Program-made: the position numbers and the translations under genes
Part shown: in pieces, positions 55,605 through 64,000 of the stretch
How positions within the stretch are numbered: the stretch's first letter is position 1
Layout of the letters: each line of letters begins with the position of its first letter
Notes under the pieces: model-generated
The model's input: the letters and a program-made list of their open reading frames with translations, nothing else
Databases searched by the model: none
Told to the model about the DNA's origin: nothing
Assembly (NCBI GenBank): GCA_032768795.1
Contig: CP136490.1
Location: forward strand, 2,232,001 to 2,296,000
Direction: 5' to 3'
DNA: 64,000 bases
DNA from: Tremella fuciformis
Lineage: Eukaryota; Basidiomycota; Tremellomycetes; Tremellales; Tremellaceae

Positions 55605-57424
55605 CTACTCCTTGGCTATGATATGGTCGAAGATGTCTTTCACCAATTTCGAGGAGTCTTTCGGGTACCGCTTGCACCCGTCGTGCATGTCGACAACCGT
55701 TATCCCAAACCGTTTGCCGTAGCCGTAGAGCCATTCCAGATTGCTCTTCATCAGCCGTGGACTCCCTTGCCAGATCGAGTCGCGTGGGACAGTCCACTCA
55801 CTCCATCAATGACCAGACCATAAAGCCGCCAATGTTGATCCCGTCGTCCCTCACGGCCTCAACCAGCTCCTTGAGGTAGCCGGAGAAGTAATCTTGGCGA
55901 TGCACATCGTCGACTTTCTCAGCGAGCGTCATCCGACTCTCCCCGTCGACGCAGAATCCGCACTCGGTGATGACGATCGGCACGCTGGCTGGTCCGGTAT
56001 ACCTGTCGTGTATATAACGGATGAGTTTCCGGAATCCCCACGGCACTGTGAGTGAGCCGGAACGGTCTGGTCCTACGAGACTGGATGACCGCTCACCATC
56101 GTAGGGGTGCCCCGCTTCTCCCATTACACCGATAGGTTCCCCGTCCCTCTCAAAGACTCGTTCTACCGACCCGAACGACACCAGTCGCGGATTGTCCGTT
56201 TCCAGACGCTTGCCACTAGCAAGCTGGGTGCCGTAGTGATTCCAGCCAAAGAAGTCCGATGATCCTTTCAGCAAGTTCCATTCCTCCTGTGTGAACGTGG
56301 GTAGATCTGTGCCGAGATACTCCATGACAGAAGGAGGGAAGGAGCCGAGATCTGTACAGTCGTTAGCGACGTTTGGCGACATGATGACCAGGCCGGAGCG
56401 GGACATGACACATACAGACGGGATCCGCAAACTAGATTGTCAGCTCTGAGACTCGGGCCGAAAGGCAGACAGACGCACGAAGCCCATGACCCAATCAAGA
56501 GCAAACTGAGCCACCTCGTCGGCGTCTTTGCGGGCTCCCTCAATCCAGTCACAATTCTGCGGTCAGAGCCAATATGGTCAACCCAACTGGAGATTTACCA
56601 AGACCAGCCCTATTCTCCCTTTTTGCTTGGGCTGGTATTTCTTTCTATACAATGCCACTGTGTGTGCGTGGGCAAGCAGCGAGCCTTTAGCTAGTCTGAT
56701 CCTGTTAGCATGCCTCTCATGGTCTCCCCCGAAGCGCGGGCACACCTAGCATGGTCTCGCTTGTGCACCCATTCTTTGGCGAGATAGGATGATGATGATT
56801 GCATGGCGAAGATGTGAGGCTCGTTGTAGGTGACCCAATGCTTGACGCGGTCTCCGAACCGCTCAAACAGTATTCGAGCGTACGACACGAAATCTGCCAC
56901 CATCTCGTCCGAGTCGAAGAAGCCGCCGTAACGCTTCTGGAGCTCGAGCGGGACATCCCAATGGAAGATGGTCACAAAAGGCGTGATGTTTTCCGCAAGG
57001 AGGGCATCGATCAGATCGGAGTAGTACTTGATGCCAGCCTCGTTTACTGGGTCATTGCGTCCACCTTATCACCGATCAGCGACAACAGCTCCTTAGTGCT
57101 CGTTGTACTGAAAGGCTCACCCAAAGGCACAATCCTAGCCCACGACACGCTGAAGCGGTACGAGTTGCAGCCGTACTGCTTGAGGAGCTTGATGTCCTCT
57201 TTCCACAAGTGATACGAGTCACATGCTAGCTCTCCATTGTCTTGGCTCTTCAAAGTCTCGTCCCACACGTTCAACCCTTTTCCATCCTCTTCGATAGCAC
57301 CCTCAACTTGGTACGCAGCCGTGGCACAACCGTACAGGAAGGATCTTGGGAGAGCATTTTGGAAGGAAGGGTCGTCCAAAATGGCTCGAGCTTTTGGGCG
57401 GGTTCGGACCTTGTCTATCGCCAT
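55605..57424 (-). CDS. GH1 beta-glucosidase, intracellular
   Basis: Glycoside hydrolase family 1, retaining. I choose the ATG at 57424 (MAIDKVRTRPKARAILDDP); there is no signal peptide, so the enzyme is cytosolic. Motifs: FLYGCATAAYQVEGAIEEDG, YRFSVSWARIVP, FHWDVPLELQKRYGGF, WVTYNEPHIFAM with the acid/base Glu (NEP), SLLAHAHTVALYRKKYQP, DFFGWNHYGTQLA, IVITECGF with the nucleophile Glu (TECG in place of the usual TENG), and after an intron DNLEWLYGYGKRFGI. It ends IFDHIIAKE, stop 55605-55607. Several introns; the middle exons (about 56430-56700) are the least sure. With the lactose-permease-like importer it could hydrolyse imported beta-glucosides. Confidence 0.88.
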
Positions 57425-57775
57425 CCTGCCAATGTACTCAATGTCTTGTGGCAAGGGGAACTTCTAATGCTGTCTCAATTGCTTCAATAGCCCAAGTCTG
57501 CCTATCCAGTTACATGAGATTGTGGCCGGCGGAAAGACATGTACCGGCTAATTGCAGTTGGATGCAATGAACCGGTCCAATACTGTATGACTCGCCGAGC
57601 GGAACGGGACTGGGTGCACGCCAGCCAATACACGATGGACGCGGCATCATTTACATATCTTGACTCGGACACTGAGCAAATTGTATTTGGACTTCCTACG
57701 GAGTGATTATAGATGTGACTACATAGTATCTTGTCTCTCGCATTTGATTCTTTCTCGAGCGCCTCACCTGTGGGG
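57425..57775. other. Intergenic gap
   Basis: Upstream of the beta-glucosidase and downstream of the tannase, both minus strand. It has several CCGG and CGG triplets (about 57527-57560, 57571) but no clear inverted pair. Confidence 0.35.
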
Positions 57776-59650
57776 CTAGTAAACAATCTCGTGGAAGGCC
57801 GGGAAGGTGTAAGTCCACGAGTCATAGCTGTCTTGGTCAAAAACGCAGTCAAAGGTCGAATTCGATGTCCACAAGGGGCGGTTCGGCCACTGACAGAGCC
57901 ACTGGGTTTCGCCTTCATAGTCGCCCGAACTGACTGTCGAATTGAGACCGGTCGGCGTGTCTCCGTTTTCAACCCAGTCGATGATTTGGTCCATCAAGCT
58001 ACTGGCGGAAGGGTAAGGGCCGGGCTGAAGCGAGTTGGCCCCGCAATGAGCCGCCCCGGGGATAAGGTAGAACTGGTACCAGTCATTGAGCGCAGTCTCG
58101 GCGTCGGCGTCTGACAGATCCGGGTACATGCTGGATCGTACGGATTGCCAGTAGTGGACCGACGAAGGCGAGGGGATGGACGGGTCTGACTCCCCGTGGT
58201 AGTGGATGAGTTTCCCACCTGTCTCTTGGAATGCCGATAGGTCGGGGAAGGTGGTCTGAAGGCTGTCATAGAACCGCTTGAAGCCGATGTTCATCCAGTG
58301 GACAACGTCGTTGCTTGTTATGTTGTCCAAGTCGCCCGTCTCAAGGTTGTCTAGGTCGAGGAGCTCGACGAACTTGCGGACATACATGCCACCAGTGGAC
58401 GGGATATTGACGCCCCATGTCTCGGTCGAGTTGTCGTACGTTGGTTCCGCGTCCGACAGCTCTGCTCCAATCTGCCATGAGAGATAGGCCTGCTGCCCTT
58501 TCGAGTTCATGAGACCGTCATATATCGATTGAGCAATGGCGACGTCCTGAGCGGTGACAGTGCCGTTCTGGGTCGGGGTCGTGCTACTTTGGCTTCCAGT
58601 AGTCTGAGCCCTCTTGCGCGTGGTAGTTCCGCCACTTGTGCCGTATCCCATCGAGGAGGACGTTGACCCTTCGCAGTAGTACGAGGTGCCGATAATGGAG
58701 GTGAGATTAAAGTTGAGCTTGCATAAGTCCGAGCGGGAGATGACACCGTCGCTGCGCCCATCAAGATCGTCACAGGCCGAGATCGTCTCGGTGACGATCT
58801 GCTCGAGTGCGCAGGGAGGAGGGAAGTAATTGGCAATAACCTCCATGGCGGCAGGTACGACATGCTGCACCTGCTGCTGGGCGAAACGGAACGCAGGGGC
58901 TCCGGCGACGACACCGTCGTACAGCTTGCCCCACCTTTGAACCTGGCTCATCGCTTCGCGGCCTCCGTCGGAACAGCCGGAAAAGTAGGTGTAGATCTTG
59001 GTGTCGTCGTCGAGGCCATAGAATTGGGGCGTGAGGTATTTACCGATCTTGGTCAGTTCGCCGAGCGCTTGGTATCCGAACATGTGTGCAGCGTGCCAGT
59101 TGATCGAACCATTCCCATAAAGCGCTTTCTCGTCGTACGAGTAGCTGAACGCGTCGTAACCCGCATCGGTCGCACCCGAAACGGCTCCGTAGTCGAGACC
59201 ACCAGTGGCATCGGTGTTGAGAGAGTAGCCACCCCCTCCTCCGAGGTAGAATCGGTTCTCGAAGTCGTCAGGAGAAGGAAAGGCGTAGATAACGTTGACC
59301 ACGTCACCTGAGCCGGGATGGGTATACGCAAAGGTGACATTGCAGTATTCGGTTGACGAGCTGTCCGACGTCGTTGCACGCTTGGAAGGGGGACCAGAGG
59401 AGGAGGTCGAGTTTGAGCTGGTGCTGGAAACGGTACCGCCCCCGGCGCCCGCAGCACCGCCGCTGCTCTGTGTCACGACGGAGGCAGTAAGCGTATCGCT
59501 TATGATATCGATCCCAAGGAGGGTCTCATTGGCGGGCAAGATGCTTTGCAGGACCGAGACGGTACACAAGTCGGTGAGATTGGCAGTCGACCTCAGAGCA
59601 AGACCTGCTGCGGAGGCTGCCACCCCGATCGCACGCAGAGAGGGGCTCAT
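57776..59650 (-). CDS. Secreted tannase / feruloyl esterase family protein
   Basis: Single open frame of 624 residues from the ATG at 59650, the only long intron-free gene in this part. The N-terminus is a signal-like segment (AIGVAASAAGLALRSTA). Extracellular esterase of the tannase/feruloyl esterase family, releasing phenolic acids from plant esters. Catalytic Ser in FSGCSDGGREAMSQ (residue about 224), Asp in GESDPSIPSPS (about 487), and His in IPGAAHCGANS (about 533), with the Cys pair next to Ser and His that links them in this family. Many N-glycosylation sites; low-complexity Ser/Gly/Thr insert at residues about 65-95. Tannins, chlorogenate or ferulate esters are all possible substrates. 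Confidence 0.9.
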   Translation of the reverse strand: MSPSLRAIGVAASAAGLALRSTANLTDLCTVSVLQSILPANETLLGIDIISDTLTASVVTQSSGGAAGAGGGTVSSTSSNSTSSSGPPSKRATTSDSSSTEYCNVTFAYTHPGSGDVVNVIYAFPSPDDFENRFYLGGGGGYSLNTDATGGLDYGAVSGATDAGYDAFSYSYDEKALYGNGSINWHAAHMFGYQALGELTKIGKYLTPQFYGLDDDTKIYTYFSGCSDGGREAMSQVQRWGKLYDGVVAGAPAFRFAQQQVQHVVPAAMEVIANYFPPPCALEQIVTETISACDDLDGRSDGVISRSDLCKLNFNLTSIIGTSYYCEGSTSSSMGYGTSGGTTTRKRAQTTGSQSSTTPTQNGTVTAQDVAIAQSIYDGLMNSKGQQAYLSWQIGAELSDAEPTYDNSTETWGVNIPSTGGMYVRKFVELLDLDNLETGDLDNITSNDVVHWMNIGFKRFYDSLQTTFPDLSAFQETGGKLIHYHGESDPSIPSPSSVHYWQSVRSSMYPDLSDADAETALNDWYQFYLIPGAAHCGANSLQPGPYPSASSLMDQIIDWVENGDTPTGLNSTVSSGDYEGETQWLCQWPNRPLWTSNSTFDCVFDQDSYDSWTYTFPAFHEIVY

Positions 59651-59758
59651 GGCGTGGACTCTTACACGGGGCCGGGCTGTGTCTCAGACTAAAGCCTCCC
59701 AAGGTAGCTATTGAGGGGTCTATTTGCCGAGGGGTTGGATGAGACTTGTCAGTAGACT

Positions 59759-59775
59759 GGGGGGGGGGGGGGGGG
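59759..59775 (+). repeat. Homopolymer of 17 G
   Basis: Uninterrupted run of G in the upstream region of the tannase gene, about 110 bases before its ATG on the minus strand (so a C run there). Length may be a sequencing artefact. Confidence 0.8.
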
Positions 59776-60639
59776 ACCCTCCCCCACTCGTGAGCTTTTA
59801 TGTTTGCGTCCCCTAGGCCGGATCAGCTTTGTTGACCGTGCAAACATCGCCTCGTCGATTCAGAACCGCGCAAGAAGTGACGAAAGCGATACACATGTCA
59901 TACAATACGAGGCACTCGCAGTGGTGATGACTGCGATGCCCTGCTTTGCTCAAGCGACATTTCTGGAGTCAATCCAGTCGTATACCAGAGATGCCCAGCC
60001 TGTTAGCGTCTTCGCGATGCTGTGCCTGATCTACGAGATTGAAACTGCGGCGGGACATGCGGCGGCGTCTGCTGCGTGAAGGAACTGCCGCATCTTTTGC
60101 CTCCGCGACTTCTGGTCATAATTACCGTACACATCCCGTGAGCGAACCGCAAAGCCGATGTGGAAACCCCTGTCGGAAGGCTCAAGGCCAAGTCTGCCCC
60201 CTCGAGTCGACACAGACCGCAGGAGCCGCGGGATGTCCCAGACATCGCTTCCGCAATAGTGTAGATCGTGGTCGGGTCATCGGGCTATGCAATGCAGACG
60301 GGAACAATAGGCGCAAAAGTAGATGAGAGGCTAAGGGGAGTGCCATTTGTCGCTCTTCATACGACTTTTTGCGTGGGAAGATGACTTCTTGAATGATTGA
60401 ACCTTTGCGTCGAGGGGATTCGTTCTTTGTCTACTGTATCTGGACGCGAAGGCCTAGGTCACGTTTGCCAATCTGGGCAATCTACGGTGGCCCGATAGTT
60501 TCAACGACATCGACCATCGCATTTTCACTTTTGGTATGAGATGTAAAGTCAATTCTCATCATATCTCAGCTCATATTGCTCCTAGAGTTGAGATCTCTTC
60601 GCGTGAGAGCTCGTGGGATCAGCACGCATCTTCTCATGC

Positions 60640-61240
60640 TATGCATGCGCCCTCCTATCATGATAATGAAGCGCCCATACCACACAGCCCCAGTCTGGCA
60701 GAATACTGAGTAGAGCCACCTGTTTCTCTGTCATTTTCCATGTTATATGCATCTAACAAGCACAGGGGCGTACAGTACACTCGTCTGTTACCCCTCAGTG
60801 GGTTTTTGAAGCTTAACATAGCTCATGACGGATGCATGACAAGGGAGTCCTGGTTGACCAGCCAGCCACGACCATCCGAGGGGTCCGAATTGGAGGTCGG
60901 AGGATTTGCGGTGATCTCCGAAGGTTAGCCGGTCACCATCTCAATTTGGCCGAGACCCCTTCAAGGCTCATCCCAGCTTCAGACGGGTGTCCAAATGTCA
61001 CCATGCATGCAAAGCTGGAAGTTACAAAGCTCACAGACTGTTGATACATGCATGAAGGGTATATCCTCCGAGTCTGAGATCGATTGCATGCATGGATGAC
61101 AAGATCTGAGAATGGCCAAATATCGAAATCCATTGTTCAAGGAGTGAAATGCAATTACAATATCGAAATTCGATTTTCGAAGTCGTTGAAACTATCGGGC
61201 CACCGTACAATCTGATCAGCGATTATCAAGCATGCATGAA
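60640..61240. repeat. Cluster of CATGCATG-type palindromes
   Basis: Five ATGCATG/GCATGC sites within 600 bases (near 60643, 61002, 61045, 61085 and 61230), plus two AATATCGAAAT copies near 61118 and 61160. No gene context apart from the downstream region of the carboxylesterase. Confidence 0.5.
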
Positions 61241-61306
61241 GTTTCATTCTCCCTGTTGCGTATCGGACCACTTGCCAACAGACGTTGGAGACACTTCTGC
61301 AGCCGA

Positions 61307-63466
61307 TCAATGCAAAAGGTCCAGAGGATTTGAGTTGAGGATGCTGATGCCCGCACTGCGGAAATCGTCCTTCTCCATATAGACCCCGGTGTTACTGAAC
61401 ACGATGTTGGCGGGGGAGTCGCGGTAATCGGACCACGTCACTCCAAGTTGATCGTGATTGGGGTCGAGCTTGACGTAAGGAACTATTCGGGGACAGCCTC
61501 GTAGGCGACGTGCACACTCACGTTGGCGGCGAAACTGATCCAAGCTCTCATCATCTTCGACGACAGCTTCTGGTTTTCGCTCATCGCTGGCCCGAGATAC
61601 ATCTCGTATGGGTCGGTCAGGTTCGCGGGGTTGCCGAAGACAAAGGAGATCTGCTTGTCAACATGATAAAGCTCTAGAATCCCGGACCCACCTCGGAATA
61701 GTGGGTGGGATTATTTGGAAGCGTTCCCTGGATGAATGCCGGGATTTTGTACGGTGCTTGATCAAACTGAGAGTGTGTCAACGGGGACACTGACCTTGAC
61801 AGGTGACGTACCCTATAAGAGAAGGTGGGCGTACCATGCCCACTGACGACCTCGCACTGGTAACGCCTTGGAGCGATAATGAACAGATCCCCCGCGATGC
61901 TGGCCGACTTCTTGTATAGCTTACCCAGGGCGGTGAGATTGATCCCCTGAGAGATCCCATAGGGCGCTCCAAGCAACGGATCGTCCGAATAGGCTGCAAC
62001 AAGTGACTCTGCCGTCGAGGAAGAAATATTGAGACCAGTCTCTGTGTTATCTGCAAGATCATTAGACCACTTTGAGATGAGCCGTCCAGTTACTGCTCAA
62101 GAAATCGACCATCTGTGCGTCCGTATCCAAGCCTGCCCATCCAAAGAACGTCGCTGTGCCTTCGTCCTGTGCGGTCAGGATCTCTCTAGGACCAGGCTTG
62201 GAGTGGATGTACCGAATTGGCGCCGATCAAGCTGGCGACCTTGGTGTCGAATTGCCCCGTCCTGAGAAGTTCGCTGGGCCAATCCGGTATCAAATCACCG
62301 TCTATGATAGGAGTGAATCCAAAGCTGCTCGAAACATTATAGACGATGTCGAATGGCAATGCACGCAGGCAGTCGAGAGCGCTCGTCATTGTGAGATTGC
62401 ATCCGGTCGAGTTGACGATACTCTGATAGATGGGTTCGTAGTGATCGAGGCTCTCTTACCGCATCAGAAGATTCGATACCCTCATATGACTTACGGTATG
62501 TCGCCAGAGCAGTCCCACTCTCGTATATCGCCCCGCGAAACAGGCCAGACTGCTGGCCGCCATACGCCAAGACCTGTAACCCGACCGAATACGCGCCGGC
62601 AGATTCTCCCCAAATGGTTATCTGCTCGGGATCTGTAGCGTCAAGGACAATAAGCTACAAAGTGCGCACGAACCGCCGCCGAATCCTGCGATGTTCCGTT
62701 TGATCCATTGCAAAGCGAGACGCTGATCTTTGATACCGATATTCGTGTTGCCAGTGCGCATTACCTCCTCCGAGGCGATGAACCCGAAGATCGCGGTCCT
62801 GGAGTCTGGTCAGCCTTCCCATCGCACCAAAGCCGTTCAAGCACTGCTCACCGATAATTCATGCTGACGGCAAATATTGGTTGACCCATGTCTTGACTCT
62901 CTCGCACGATGTACGAGAGGTTGTAGACGGGATCGGAGGTAGCGCCAGCAGTATAACCTCCCCCGTAGATCCAGACTGATATGGACTCAGCTCACATCTG
63001 GGGACTGCCATTAGGGGCTGACCGAGAACAGGAAGTCCCTCGAGACCTCCCGCTGGGCGAATGACATTTAGCGTCAAACAATCTTCAGATTGATTGTCGG
63101 ATGCTGCCGTTCCTACAGCAAACGGCCCGTACTAAACCGTAAGCCCAGTCCCATGGTCCGCAGTGCGGCCTCATTTGGTGAGGTGAGGCAGACTTCGATG
63201 CTTACTTGTGGACAGCTTGCCGAGTATTGAAAGGCGTCATAGCCCCCGGCTGGGAACGACTGGTTGTAGGGGACCGGGTTGGAGAAGCGAAGACCGTTGT
63301 CAGGAGTCGGTGGTATAGCATAGGGTATGCCGAGAAATATGTCCTGGTCGAAATTGGGCAATTGAACACCGTTGACTTGCCCATTCTCGGTGTTGGCGTA
63401 CCAGCGCTTGACGGGACTAGCGCTGGCCAAGCCAACGCAAAAGAGAGAGTAGAAACAAAGCCTCAT
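61307..63466 (-). CDS. Secreted type-B carboxylesterase/lipase
   Basis: Alpha/beta-hydrolase of the carboxylesterase family. The ATG at 63466 opens a signal peptide (MRLCFYSLFCVGLASASPV). Family motifs: NGVQLPNFDQDIFLGIPYA, EDCLTLNVIRPAGG, WIYGGGYTAGA-type oxyanion region at about 62960, IVRESQDMGQPIFAVSMNYR, GIKDQRLALQWIKRNIAGFG, IWGESAGAYSVG with the nucleophile Ser, and TPIIDGDLIPDWPSELL. It ends AGISILNSNPLDLLH. At least eight short introns, so exon limits are approximate. An extracellular ester hydrolase; the actual ester is unknown. It neighbours the tannase-family esterase on the same strand. Confidence 0.83.
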
Positions 63467-63805
63467 CCTGAAGGAAAGGATGATTGCCCAGGGGAGTCAA
63501 CTGCCATCCTCTTTTGTGGAGACCCGACTGCAGATGAACGAGGAGCTCCGCGCTTGTCTCGGCTGTTCAACGGATGGGTGACTAACAGGACGTTGCCTTC
63601 CGCGCCGGTCCGGCTCAGCAAGGCTGCCGTTGTATATCCAGCTCGGGCACGAGTGCCCCGCCGTCGGGATGGGTCGGCCAGCCGAAAGCAGTCCCGAGCC
63701 CTCCAAGCGCTGCTTTGCGAGTTCCGTAGAAGCCAGTGTAGCTTGTGCGCGGGGAAGGTCCTTCTCACAGCTTTCTCGAGATCCTTGGAGAACAAGTGAA
63801 CCGTC
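63467..63805. other. Divergent promoter region
   Basis: Between the carboxylesterase start (-) and the aldolase start (+), 339 bases, so probably a shared control region. No specific site recognised. Confidence 0.4.
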
Positions 63806-64000
63806 ATGGCGGGTAAACGTTGGGCGAATGGGGTGTCTGTGCCAATCGTGACGCCTTTTCTCAATAGCGACGCTCGGCCTGTCGATCACCAAGCATTCGC
63901 CATGCAGGTAGTGAGGATCGCAAAAGCGGGATTGCAAGTCGTTGTCCTTGGGAGCAACGGAGAAGGTGAACCTCATCTAAGGGGCAGCTTGTTGTTGCTG
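63806..64000 (+). CDS. DapA-type (dihydrodipicolinate synthase family) aldolase, 5' part
   Basis: The ATG at 63806 gives MAGKRWANGVSVPIVTPFLN, then LQVVVLGSNGEG, the start of a class I pyruvate-type aldolase/lyase barrel. The GVSVPIVTPF and LGSNGE motifs are diagnostic for the family. Exon 1 seems to end at about 63965 before GTGAAC, and the gene runs off the right edge. In fungi these enzymes often cleave 2-keto-3-deoxy sugar acids or 4-hydroxy-2-oxo acids rather than making lysine, which would fit a catabolic cluster; this is inference from the family. Confidence 0.75.
   Translation, partial: MAGKRWANGVSVPIVTPFLNSDARPVDHQAFAMQVVRIAKAGLQVVVLGSNGEGEPHLRGSLLLL

Larger units (their letters stand above)
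59651..61306. other. Long intergenic region
   Basis: About 1.65 kb between the tannase start and the carboxylesterase stop (both -). Contains the 17-G run at 59759-59775 and the CATGCATG cluster at 60640-61240. No gene could be supported on either strand. The second half is less GC-rich than its surroundings. Confidence 0.5.

Noticed and set aside
57425..57454. Longer start for the beta-glucosidase
   Set aside because: The upstream extension begins with TTG, not ATG; the ATG at 57424 is the first good start.
59804..60079. Possible remnant of an allantoate-permease-like MFS gene (SFVDRANIA on plus strand)
   Set aside because: Only one short motif-like match; flanking sequence has no helices and no splice pattern.
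1..64000. CRISPR arrays, rRNA genes, bacterial operons
   Set aside because: No spaced direct repeats, no rRNA-like sequence, and genes have spliceosomal introns throughout.

Overview
The window looks like nuclear DNA of a basidiomycete yeast, most likely a tremellomycete (inferred from gene content and intron style). Nearly every gene is split by introns of about 42-60 bases with GTGAGT/GTAAGT-like donors, CTGAC/CTGAT branch sites and a nearby CAG. Coding sequence is GC-rich and gaps are short. Typical fungal families are present: Zn2Cys6 regulators, lactose-permease-like MFS transporters, RTA1, Uso1 and Tfb1. I found no tRNA, rRNA or CRISPR. Exon joins were worked out by hand from reading frame and family motifs, so coordinates give start and stop, and internal splice sites are predictions.

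Left part (1-24 kb). A probable sugar/polyol block comes first: truncated MFS transporter, Zn2Cys6 regulator, polyol-type dehydrogenase, all on the minus strand. An apparently complete pogo-type DNA transposon (55-base inverted repeats, TA duplication) lies 150 bases upstream of the dehydrogenase start. Then follow two related unknown genes, a small unknown gene, a GPI-type cysteine-rich protein, a Sec14-like protein, two tandem 3-hydroxyacyl-CoA dehydrogenases, a small PPSY/cysteine-cluster protein, an RTA1-like membrane protein and TFIIH subunit TFB1.

Middle part (24-39 kb). USO1, a Ser-rich GPI-type protein and a small disordered protein precede a disrupted zone. There a GIT1-like transporter stops after its first half. 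About 8 kb follow with two divergent tyrosine-recombinase genes (one with a full catalytic set, one apparently without), a fragment copied from USO1, a small Lys-rich gene and a 58-60 base minisatellite. After these comes a regulator lacking its zinc cluster. The picture is a mobile-element island flanked by two broken genes.

Right part (39-64 kb). This is a dense catabolic gene set: SRPBCC protein, lactose-permease-like transporter, flavin-reductase-like protein, gentisate 1,2-dioxygenase, fumarylpyruvate-hydrolase-like FAH protein, two Gfo/Idh/MocA oxidoreductases, a Zn2Cys6 regulator, cytosolic GH1 beta-glucosidase, secreted tannase/feruloyl esterase, secreted carboxylesterase, and the start of a DapA-type aldolase. 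My reading is a pathway for plant phenolic esters and glycosides: ester cleavage outside the cell, import, deglycosylation inside, then ring opening through gentisate. A further trait of the window is six predicted GC-AG introns; three sit where the tandem sister gene uses GT-AG.
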